Origin: CAZABG01 sp964460985
Lineage (GTDB): Bacteria > Chlamydiota > Chlamydiia > Chlamydiales > Parachlamydiaceae
Reading direction: 5' to 3'
DNA length: 11,884 nucleotides
Assembly: GCA_964460985.1 (NCBI GenBank)
Contig: CAYWQX010000049.1
Location: forward strand, 1-11,884
Shown here: piece by piece, positions 1 through 5,365 of the stretch
Layout: every line of letters starts with the position of its first letter
Position numbering within the stretch: the first letter of the stretch is position 1
Program-made: the position numbers and the translations under genes
Notes under the pieces: model-generated
Told to the model about the DNA's origin: nothing
Seen by the model: only the letters and a program-made list of their open reading frames with translations
The model's database searches: none

Positions 1-2
1 CT

Positions 3-221
3 CCTTATGTGATCTTTAAAAATAATAGAATATCTCTCTTAAGTGCTGAGCACAGTTGCATCATGAAAATAACTCCTGTACAGTTTGCAGGTATACCGGG
101 GACAAAAGAAACATTGACACTGCAACATAAATATTCTGAAAGTTATGAAAAATTGAGCCTTTTGTATCTTCAACCTAATTCCTACATTGAAATACTCAAA
201 AAACTAGTTCTTAGCCCTTGA
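3..221 (+). CDS. Doubtful short ORF or 3' end of a gene entering from the left
   Basis: This frame is open from the left edge to a TGA at 219-221, so it may be the tail of a longer gene. If it starts inside the window, candidates are GTG at 9 or ATG at 63 (MKITPVQFAGIPGTKETLTL...). Neither has a convincing Shine-Dalgarno sequence. The product has no motif I recognise and no signal peptide or membrane segment. The other two plus frames close within the first 20 nt, so an upstream gene could equally end there. Low confidence that it is expressed. Confidence 0.2.
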   Translation, partial: PYVIFKNNRISLLSAEHSCIMKITPVQFAGIPGTKETLTLQHKYSESYEKLSLLYLQPNSYIEILKKLVLSP

Positions 222-262
222 AAGAAGCTGGATATATTTACCTCAAAATTACAAAATTATAG

Positions 263-299
263 TCAGGCAGTATAATTTTTTACTTATCATACTGCCTGA
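263..299. terminator. Perfect 11-bp inverted repeat, probable terminator
   Basis: TCAGGCAGTAT (263-273) pairs perfectly with ATACTGCCTGA (289-299) across a 15-nt A/T-rich loop. It lies just past the stop codon of the minus-strand hydrolase gene and after the plus-strand ORF at the left edge, which fits a transcription end. Read on the minus strand, the stem is followed by an A/T-rich stretch with short T-runs. Read on the plus strand, no T-run follows. It therefore best fits a terminator for the hydrolase. The rest of 222-304 shows nothing else. Confidence 0.5.
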
Positions 300-304
300 G
301 GTAA

Positions 305-1333
305 CTAAATAGTCTTATTGATGATCGTAGGCTGGCCGGTCGATAAAGGAATCGATGGGTGAGATGTCCCCGCTGCAAAGTTTACTTGAGCTAGGTTAAT
401 CGAGTTAAGCGCCCCGTCGCTTATTCTCCAATAAAAGATTTTATGACTCAAATCTTTCATGGTTCCCCATTGAGTGCTGATGGTGCACGGCTGCCCGTTA
501 AAAGTATAGTTAGCAAGTCCGGGAAGAAGATCTACGCTATTCAAAACACGACTTGCCGCGATCACTGCGTCAATCGCTGTTTGAGGCTTGGTCATTAAAC
601 GAATAAGGGTAACAAGCCTTACAAATCTGGCTTTGGAAGAATAACCGCCCGGCATTCCATCCAGTCCGGTTTCCGGATAACTAACAATCGTTTGGCCATT
701 CACCGTCGTATTCGCCGCAGGGCTCGAAGTCAATTGATTATAAAACTCAAGATCATGCAAATGGAATTCGAATCTCGGCTCGTTCGTCAACACACCGATG
801 GGATTATCGTATACTTTTGTCTTTCCCTTAATAAATTCTACAACTAGACAATTTTTCATGCTATCATGCACTGCCATATGGACCAATGGGGCTTGATTGA
901 TCTGAGTAATAGTATCTCCCCACACCTTGACGGTTTTTATCGCCTCTTTCACCTCTTCACAAGTAGCAAAATTGCTAAGGACCCACGCGCCCAAATAAAT
1001 GACCGGGAGAGCAAGCCCCTCTTCCCCTTTTTCAATTTTAGGGTATTCCGTCCCCTTTAAAGTCAGAATAGCAAAAGATAACCCCTTTTCATTCATCCCC
1101 TCGTCATAACAAGGGAGATTGAAGGCATTTATTCCCAGGTATCCATAAATGGATGTCCATCCAAGACCCGATGAGCCATCCGGCGCTTTTGTGGTGTAAG
1201 CGGTTCCACGATTGACTGCGTTAATTTGCGACTGCATGTCGATCGGGTAGTCCATCGCTCTTCCCACAATCACCGAGTTATCCGCTGCCGGCAACATAAA
1301 AGTATTACAGCCTATTGGAGGCATGGGTTGCAT
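305..1333 (-). CDS. Choloylglycine hydrolase / penicillin V acylase family Ntn-hydrolase
   Basis: A linear-amide C-N hydrolase of the CBAH family (342 aa, close to the usual 320-360). Members cleave amide bonds of conjugated bile acids, penicillin V or N-acyl homoserine lactones; the substrate here cannot be read from sequence. Family active-site residues are all present: Cys9 nucleophile (GCNTFML), Arg25 and Asp28 (GRAMDYP), Asn81 (GMNEKGL), Asn184 (VLTNEPRF) and Arg236 (GYSSKARFVR). They match Cys2/Arg18/Asp21/Asn82/Asn175/Arg228 of clostridial enzymes. The start at 1333 is backed by AGGAGT 4 nt upstream, and no other start codon precedes it in frame. Cys9 therefore lies behind eight residues and must be exposed by processing. 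No signal peptide is visible, so the protein is cytoplasmic or leaves by a Sec-independent route. It is transcribed divergently from the alkylation-repair operon. Confidence 0.9.
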   Translation of the reverse strand: MQPMPPIGCNTFMLPAADNSVIVGRAMDYPIDMQSQINAVNRGTAYTTKAPDGSSGLGWTSIYGYLGINAFNLPCYDEGMNEKGLSFAILTLKGTEYPKIEKGEEGLALPVIYLGAWVLSNFATCEEVKEAIKTVKVWGDTITQINQAPLVHMAVHDSMKNCLVVEFIKGKTKVYDNPIGVLTNEPRFEFHLHDLEFYNQLTSSPAANTTVNGQTIVSYPETGLDGMPGGYSSKARFVRLVTLIRLMTKPQTAIDAVIAASRVLNSVDLLPGLANYTFNGQPCTISTQWGTMKDLSHKIFYWRISDGALNSINLAQVNFAAGTSHPSIPLSTGQPTIINKTI

Positions 1334-1337
1334 ATCT

Positions 1338-1343
1338 ACTCCT
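1338..1343 (-). promoter_or_regulatory. Ribosome binding site of the choloylglycine hydrolase gene
   Basis: AGGAGT on the minus strand, 4 nt before the ATG at 1333-1331. The next in-frame ATG (codon 4) would be 13 nt away, so this site selects the first ATG and fixes an eight-residue leader before the catalytic cysteine. Confidence 0.75.
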
Positions 1344-1374
1344 GATTTAAGAAAAACACTATAAACCTCTTTAA

Positions 1375-1402
1375 AATATAAATTGGATTAAAAATTGGTC
1401 AT
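1375..1402 (-). promoter_or_regulatory. Candidate promoter of the choloylglycine hydrolase gene
   Basis: On the minus strand ATGACC (1402-1397) and TATATT (1380-1375) are separated by 16 nt. They match the sigma-70 -35 and -10 consensus at 4/6 and 5/6 positions and sit about 40 nt upstream of the start codon. The region is A/T-rich, so chance matches are likely. The -35 overlaps that of the divergent candidate promoter. Confidence 0.25.
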
Positions 1403-1424
1403 GTCCGAAAATGGCGAGTATTAT
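1395..1424 (+). promoter_or_regulatory. Candidate promoter of the alkylation-repair operon
   Basis: TTGGTC (1395-1400) and TATTAT (1419-1424) with an 18-nt spacer, ending 26 nt before the ATG of the Ada/AlkA gene. AATTGG occurs twice nearby (1381-1386 and 1393-1398) and GCAA occurs at 1428-1431. These recall the AAT and GCAA half-sites of E. coli Ada boxes, but their order and position relative to the promoter do not match E. coli, so Ada autoregulation is only a guess. Confidence 0.3.
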
Positions 1425-1450
1425 ATCGCAAAAACCCTTATCATAAAGGT

Positions 1451-2899
1451 ATGCATCAAGATGATCTCTTTTATCAGGCCATGCTCTCAAGGGACTTTCG
1501 GTTTGACGGTAAATTTTTTGCGGCCGTAAAAACGACCGGGATTTATTGCCGTCCTATCTGTCCGGCCAGGCCAAAACGGGAGAATATCGAATTCTTTTTA
1601 GACCGTTTCGCGGCTGAAAAGGCCGGTTATCGTCCTTGCCTTAGATGCCATCCGGAGTTTGCCCCTAGCTCCATCGTATGGCCAGGTAAATCGATCTTGG
1701 TTCAGAAGGCTTTGACTCAAATTTCTAAAAATGCCCTCAGCGAAAAAGATCTCGAAGAGCTGTCTCGAGAACTTCATGTGAGCTCACGTCACTTAAGAAG
1801 ACTGTTTGAAGAGGAGATAGGCCTTTCGCCGAAACAGATATCCAATCTTCATCGACTCAATTTTGCACACAAGCTCATTACCGAAACCGATCTTGAAATG
1901 ACGGAGATTGCCTTCGCTTCCGGATTTAGGTCCCTTAGACGTTTTAACGATGCTTTTAAGAAAAGATATCATCAGCCTCCAAGCCGCGTGAGGAAAATAG
2001 AGGATCGCTCTGTTTCCGATCATTACACGCTTAAATTAAGCTATAGACCCCCCTTCGATTTTCAAACCAGCCTTCACTATTTAAAAAGGCATCATATTCC
2101 ATACCTTGAACAGGTTGACAAAAGCTCCTACACCCGCCTATTCAAAGAGAAAAAAAACCTTGGAATTCTTCAAGTGACCGATCATCCCGATACCGCCGAG
2201 TTGAAGTTAAAAATCTTTTATCCCGATCCTAAAGGATTATTTTCGATCGTAAACCGTGTTCGCAAAATGTTTGACCTTGACTCCGATCCTTTGCTGATCG
2301 CGAATGCTTTTAGAGCAAACCCATTTTTAAATCAATTATGGGAACAAAATCCAGGACTTAGGATTACGAGAGGATGGGATTCTTTTGAGGTCTCTATAGG
2401 CACTATCTTAGGACAGCTTGTCTCGGTGGAGCAGGCCTCTCGGCTCATGGGTGATTTAGTTAAAGAGTATGGAGAAAAGGTCATTCACCCCCTCACTCAA
2501 GAAGAGGCCTTTTTGTTTCCAAGCCCGCAAGTATTAGCTGAATCAACGCTGTCGAAAATCAAAACCACCGGCCGAAGAAAAGAGGCGATCAAAGCTTTTG
2601 CTCAAGCGATTATAAACAAAAAAATAAGCTTGTCCGAAGTTCAGGATATGTCGTCTTTCAAACAAACCCTTCAAACCATCAAGGGTATTGGAAGTTGGAC
2701 CTCTGAATACATTGCTTTAAGGGCTTTAGGCGAAACCAACGCATTTCCCAAGGAAGACCTTATCATCAAAAAAGCGCTTTTAGAGCAGGGCCAACTTTTC
2801 GATCTATCCAGCCTGCAACCCTGGCTCGGTTATTTAGCCATTTACTTCTGGAAAACATATCCTAATCAGAAGGTCCCCTTATGCTTGCAAAAAGAATAG
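1451..2899 (+). CDS. ada-alkA: Ada-type methyl sensor / AraC regulator / AlkA glycosylase fusion
   Basis: Bifunctional alkylation-response protein (482 aa). Residues about 5-72 form the Ada zinc domain with Cys33, Cys37, Cys63 and Cys66 (GIYCRPIC...RPCLRC). Cys33 corresponds to Cys38 of E. coli Ada, which takes the methyl group from phosphotriesters and switches the protein to an activator. Residues about 80-182 are an AraC-type double helix-turn-helix. Residues about 191-300 are the AlkA N-terminal domain (YTLKLSYRPPFDF). The rest is an HhH-GPD glycosylase with the hairpin KGIGSW (411-416) and catalytic Asp436 (FPKEDLIIKK). It excises 3-methyladenine and related bases in the cytoplasm. Unlike E. 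coli Ada it lacks the methyltransferase half, which the next gene supplies; the two overlap by 19 nt. The Shine-Dalgarno (AAGG, 1446-1449) lies only 1 nt from the ATG, so initiation may be weak. The start is kept because the N-terminus aligns with Ada. Confidence 0.95.
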   Translation: MHQDDLFYQAMLSRDFRFDGKFFAAVKTTGIYCRPICPARPKRENIEFFLDRFAAEKAGYRPCLRCHPEFAPSSIVWPGKSILVQKALTQISKNALSEKDLEELSRELHVSSRHLRRLFEEEIGLSPKQISNLHRLNFAHKLITETDLEMTEIAFASGFRSLRRFNDAFKKRYHQPPSRVRKIEDRSVSDHYTLKLSYRPPFDFQTSLHYLKRHHIPYLEQVDKSSYTRLFKEKKNLGILQVTDHPDTAELKLKIFYPDPKGLFSIVNRVRKMFDLDSDPLLIANAFRANPFLNQLWEQNPGLRITRGWDSFEVSIGTILGQLVSVEQASRLMGDLVKEYGEKVIHPLTQEEAFLFPSPQVLAESTLSKIKTTGRRKEAIKAFAQAIINKKISLSEVQDMSSFKQTLQTIKGIGSWTSEYIALRALGETNAFPKEDLIIKKALLEQGQLFDLSSLQPWLGYLAIYFWKTYPNQKVPLCLQKE

Positions 2900-3381
2900 A
2901 CTCCCCTGTGGGCGAGCTCACTTTGGTGGCTTATAACCATCATCTCATCGCCGTTTTATGGGATCAGGAAAAGGATCAAAGAGTTCCTCTAGATCCATTT
3001 CAGTACGTTTTAAACGATTCTCTTTTAAACCAAGCTGCGAGCCAACTCAAAGAGTATTTTAGTGGGAAAAGGGCTAAGTTTGATATCCCCTTGCTGCCAA
3101 GAGGAACACCTTTCCAGCAAGCGGTGTGGAAAGAGCTTCGACAAATACCTTATGGAAAAACCTGCTCTTATCTTGATATCGCCAAAAAAATCGGAAAGCC
3201 TCATGGGGCAAGAGCTGTAGGAACCGCGATCGGGAAAAATCCCCTATCGATCATTATTCCGTGCCACCGGGTCATTGGCTCGAGTGGAAGCTTAACCGGT
3301 TTTGCCGGAGGCTTAGAGAGAAAACAGCTTCTTCTTCAGCTAGAAAAAGGCTCCCTCTATCCTATTAATTCCTTTATCTGA
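2881..3381 (+). CDS. ogt: Methylated-DNA--protein-cysteine S-methyltransferase (O6-alkylguanine repair)
   Basis: Suicide repair protein (166 aa, usual length) that moves the alkyl group from O6-alkylguanine or O4-alkylthymine onto its own cysteine. Residues 1 to about 70 fit the variable N-terminal ribonuclease-like domain (SPVGELTL at 8-15). Residues about 76-155 are the DNA-binding/active-site domain: helix-turn-helix around 97-118, arginine finger Arg111 (GARAVGTA), Asn120, acceptor Cys128 in IPCHRVIG, and the loop GSLTGFAGG. The ATG lies inside the last codons of the Ada/AlkA gene (19-nt overlap) and a GAAGG sits about 8 nt upstream, so the two are probably translationally coupled. Together they cover what E. 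coli splits between Ada, AlkA and Ogt. Nothing appears missing or broken. Confidence 0.95.
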   Translation: MLAKRIDSPVGELTLVAYNHHLIAVLWDQEKDQRVPLDPFQYVLNDSLLNQAASQLKEYFSGKRAKFDIPLLPRGTPFQQAVWKELRQIPYGKTCSYLDIAKKIGKPHGARAVGTAIGKNPLSIIIPCHRVIGSSGSLTGFAGGLERKQLLLQLEKGSLYPINSFI

Positions 3382-3401
3382 TATGGAAACTAAGTCATCT
3401 G

Positions 3402-3407
3402 AAGGAG
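3402..3407 (+). promoter_or_regulatory. Ribosome binding site setting the oxdC start
   Basis: AAGGAG, 5 nt before the ATG at 3413. An upstream in-frame ATG at 3383 has no such site and would add ten residues unlike the family, so 3413 is chosen. Confidence 0.85.
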
Positions 3408-3412
3408 AACCC

Positions 3413-4540
3413 ATGTCGTTAGAAACGGAAAAACAAAAGAATGGATACACTTTTGCTCAGCCCAATCCCCCTCGCGAAAAAGAGCAACCCGATCGTCTTT
3501 TTCCCCCTTCTACCGATAGAGGGACTCTCCCTAACTTAAAATGGTCTTTCTGCGACAGCCATAACCGCGTCCTTCCGGCAGGCTGGGCAAGGCAAACGAC
3601 GGTGCGTGAAATCCCGTCCGCCAAAGATCTCTCCGGAGTAAATATGATGCTAGTTCCCGGAGGGGTGCGCGAAATGCACTGGCATAAAGAGGGCGAATGG
3701 GCCTACATGCTCAGCGGAAAAGCCCGGATTACGATTGTTGACCAAAACTTATGCACTTTTCAAGATGATGTGGGTGTGGGCGAGGGGTGGTATTTCCCTG
3801 CAGGTATTCCCCACTCGATTCAAGCTTTAGAGGAAGGCTGCGAGTTTCTTCTGGTATTTGATGATGGCGCCTTTGACGAGAATCAAACTTTTCAACTCAC
3901 CGATTGGCTGGCACGTACGCCGAAGGATATCATCGCAAAAAACTTGAATGTCCCCCTCTCCGCTTTAGATAAGCTCCCTAAAGAAGAGCTTTACATGTTT
4001 AAAGCTCCCGTCCCGCCGCCGCTTGCCCAAGATAAAGTAAAAGGTTTAGGACCCACTCCTCATCCGATCAGCCACCGGATGATTAAGCTCGAGCCGCTCA
4101 AGATGAAGTATGGCCAAGTTCGTATCATGGATTCAACGAACTTTCCCGCCTCTAAAACGATCGCCTCGGCCCTCGTTGAGGTGGAGCCCGGCGGCATGCG
4201 GGAGTTGCACTGGCATCCTAACTCGGATGAATGGCAATACTACATTTCAGGAAAAGGGAGAATGACCGTCTTTGCATCAGATAGCTCCGCTCAAACATTC
4301 GATTACCAGGCAGGCGATGTAGGCTCGGTTCCACGTGCTATGCCCCACTACATTGAAAATACCGGAAACACTCCGCTTGTCTTTTTAGAAATGTTTAAAG
4401 CGCCCCGTTTTGAAGATGTCCCCTTGAATCAATGGCTTGCTTTCACCCCTCATGAACTCGTCAGGCAGCATTTGAATATTGACGAATCCATCCTTCAGAA
4501 ACTCCCGCAAAAAAGAGAGCCGGTTGTAGGAAATACATGA
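3413..4540 (+). CDS. oxdC: Bicupin oxalate decarboxylase (OxdC family)
   Basis: Mn-dependent bicupin (375 aa) that converts oxalate to formate and CO2, consuming a proton; strongly similar to Bacillus OxdC along its length. N-terminal cupin: metal ligands His89, His91, Glu95 (REMHWHKEGEW) and His134 (IPHS), with Arg86 equivalent to Arg92. C-terminal cupin: His266, His268, Glu273 (RELHWHPNSDEW), His312 and Glu326, with Arg263 equivalent to Arg270. The lid over the N-terminal site reads DENQT (155-159) instead of the Bacillus SENST. It keeps the Glu (156, Bacillus Glu162) needed for decarboxylation rather than oxidation. No signal peptide, so cytoplasmic. The gap to ogt is 31 nt with no promoter or terminator visible, so it belongs to the repair operon. 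Likely roles are oxalate removal or acid resistance (inference). Confidence 0.93.
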   Translation: MSLETEKQKNGYTFAQPNPPREKEQPDRLFPPSTDRGTLPNLKWSFCDSHNRVLPAGWARQTTVREIPSAKDLSGVNMMLVPGGVREMHWHKEGEWAYMLSGKARITIVDQNLCTFQDDVGVGEGWYFPAGIPHSIQALEEGCEFLLVFDDGAFDENQTFQLTDWLARTPKDIIAKNLNVPLSALDKLPKEELYMFKAPVPPPLAQDKVKGLGPTPHPISHRMIKLEPLKMKYGQVRIMDSTNFPASKTIASALVEVEPGGMRELHWHPNSDEWQYYISGKGRMTVFASDSSAQTFDYQAGDVGSVPRAMPHYIENTGNTPLVFLEMFKAPRFEDVPLNQWLAFTPHELVRQHLNIDESILQKLPQKREPVVGNT

Positions 4541-4656
4541 TTTCATTAAATATACACCTTAAAAATTCTCTTGAGGAAATGTTTAAAGAACTTCATTCCG
4601 TAACGCCTGAAAACACCGATCAAATTCGCAAAAAACAATTACCTAACACATTATAG
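4537..4656 (+). CDS. Small ORF (39 aa) coupled to oxdC, possibly a truncated gene
   Basis: Its ATG overlaps the oxdC stop as ATGA. TAGGA (4527-4531) lies 5 nt upstream, a usable Shine-Dalgarno. The product begins MISLNIHLKNSLEEMFKELH and ends with TAG at 4654-4656; it is charged and probably helical, with no signal peptide. I recognise no family. The stop is only 5 nt before the inverted-repeat unit that starts at 4662, so this may be the 5' remnant of a longer fourth operon gene cut by that insertion, or a genuine small protein. Spurious reading is also possible at this length. Confidence 0.35.
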   Translation: MISLNIHLKNSLEEMFKELHSVTPENTDQIRKKQLPNTL

Positions 4657-4661
4657 AGTGT

Positions 4662-4717
4662 AATGATAAAAGGTAGAGACGCTAAGGCCGGGAGACGGAG
4701 AGGCGCAGAGAAAAATT
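4662..4717 (+). repeat. Left inverted repeat of the GxxExxY unit
   Basis: This 56-nt copy begins AATGATAAA, continues with AGAGACG and GGGAGAC, and ends GCAGAGAAAAATT. Compared with the right copy read on the minus strand it has an extra 8 nt (GGAGAGGC), one extra A near its end and a few substitutions. It abuts the stop codon of the GxxExxY frame. Internally it is built of degenerate GAGACGC/GGAGACG units. Confidence 0.8.
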
Positions 4718-5135
4718 ACAAGTCATTGACTACTCTTTCCCATCCATCAATAAGTCGTGACTGTCCAAAATTGACTACTATCCCTAGTTTGAGACGAGTT
4801 AATCGTAGATAGGTCAAAACTTGGGCTTTGTGAACAGCTAAAACTTTTTCCGATGCTTTCACCTCGATGATTATTTTATGGTCCACAAGTATATGGAGAC
4901 GCATTGGATCACGAAGTTTGCAATTCTTATATGTTACTGGTATTTGAACTTATGATAACGCTGGAATGCCGCGGAGCCTTAATTCATGAAAAAGGGCATC
5001 TTCATAAAGACTTTCTAATAGACCTGGGCCGCCTAAAGTACGGTGCACTTCGATTGCAGCATCGAGAACTTGTTCAGATAATACATTCTCAATTTTCTCT
5101 GCGTCTCCCCGCCTCAACGTCTCTGCGTTTATCAT
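4716..5135 (-). pseudogene. GxxExxY protein (PDDEXK_3-like), interrupted by an in-frame stop
   Basis: Read through, the frame gives 138 residues plus an internal TAA, near the family length of about 125-130. The first part holds the name motif GLLESLY at 38-44, within DAAIEVHRTLGGPGLLESLY. Codon 62 is TAA (4952-4950). The same frame then continues VQIPVTYKNCKLRDPMRLH and IIIEVKA, ending in the family tail (LTYLRLTRLKLGIVVNFGQS...ERVVNDL). No frameshift is needed. A CAA-to-TAA change is the simplest explanation, since Gln is common there. The expected Asp of the D-x(n)-ExK nuclease-like motif is His81, while Glu91 and Lys93 remain. The first 15 residues (MINAETLRRGDAEKI) are encoded by the right inverted repeat. 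The family's function is not established. An alternative is two short proteins, the second starting at Met78. Confidence 0.85.
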
Positions 5136-5136
5136 T
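5091..5136 (-). repeat. Right inverted repeat of the GxxExxY unit
   Basis: Read on the minus strand this 46-nt copy runs AATGATAAACGC, AGAGACGTTGAGGC, GGGGAGAC and GCAGAGAAAATT, matching the left copy except for one 8-nt gap, two 1-nt gaps and several substitutions. It contains the start codon (5135-5133) and first codons of the GxxExxY frame, so the repeat doubles as coding sequence. Confidence 0.8.
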
Positions 5137-5305
5137 GGGCATTCATCAAAGAGTTTATCATTTTTCTTCCCTAAAATAAGTGTTATACATGAGTAAATTT
5201 AATTTTGCTAGAAGTCTAATAATTTGGATCGGGTTTAAAGGCTCTTCAGGAAGCCCTTCGGAATATCCGCGCTGATGTCGGTAACAGAATACATTTAACT
5301 TCCTT
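5137..5305. other. A/T-rich spacer with no supported gene
   Basis: The spacer between the inverted-repeat unit and the promoter of the FAD gene. It holds only short frames. One stretch without a start codon (5223-5309) reads in part GLKALQEALRNIRADVGNRI before a TGA and could be a gene remnant, but at 28 codons this is not distinguishable from chance. I see no RNA structure or strong repeat here. Confidence 0.4.
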
Positions 5306-5334
5306 TTGACAGTAAGGCATGAACGGGATAGTGT
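5306..5334 (+). promoter_or_regulatory. Sigma-70-like promoter of the FAD oxidoreductase gene
   Basis: A perfect -35 TTGACA (5306-5311), a 17-nt spacer and TAGTGT (5329-5334), which keeps the most conserved T, A and final T of the -10. The predicted RNA start near 5341 leaves a 5' leader of about 25 nt before the ATG at 5366. The TTG of the -35 is also an in-frame start codon and can mislead gene callers. Confidence 0.5.
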
Positions 5335-5353
5335 TGATTCTGGCGAAGCCGCT

Positions 5354-5360
5354 AAGGAGA
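5354..5360 (+). promoter_or_regulatory. Ribosome binding site setting the FAD gene start
   Basis: AAGGAGA, 5 nt before the ATG at 5366. It rules in favour of 5366 over the in-frame TTG at 5306, which has no such site and lies in the promoter. Confidence 0.85.
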
Positions 5361-5365
5361 AAAAT

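Larger units (their letters stand above)
4662..5136. mobile_element. Inverted-repeat-bounded GxxExxY cassette (475 bp)
   Basis: Two imperfect inverted repeats (4662-4717 and 5091-5136) enclose one minus-strand reading frame of the GxxExxY family. The outer boundaries coincide with AATGATAAA at both ends. No target-site duplication is evident just outside (left ...gagtgt, right gggcat...), and no transposase is present. If mobile, it would be a non-autonomous MITE-like unit or be carried by another mechanism. Mobility is inference; the repeat structure is seen directly. Confidence 0.45.

Noticed and set aside
42..52. Short palindrome GTGCT-G-AGCAC near the left edge
   Set aside because: It is only 5 bp per arm and has no associated promoter or gene context, so it is not called an operator.
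1793..2023. Minus-strand ORF inside the Ada/AlkA gene
   Set aside because: It lies antisense to the AraC-type domain, which is clearly conserved on the plus strand.
4640..4662. CATTA/TAATG hairpin as a terminator of the repair operon
   Set aside because: The stem is 5 bp and A/T-rich with no T-run following, so it is too weak to call.
4904..5179. 91-codon plus-strand ORF opposite the GxxExxY gene
   Set aside because: It is the antisense shadow of a recognisable gene, and its sequence shows no family character.
5223..5309. Short plus-strand frame reading like a helical protein fragment (ALQEALRNIRADVGNRI)
   Set aside because: It has 28 codons, no start codon and no recognised family; it cannot be separated from chance.
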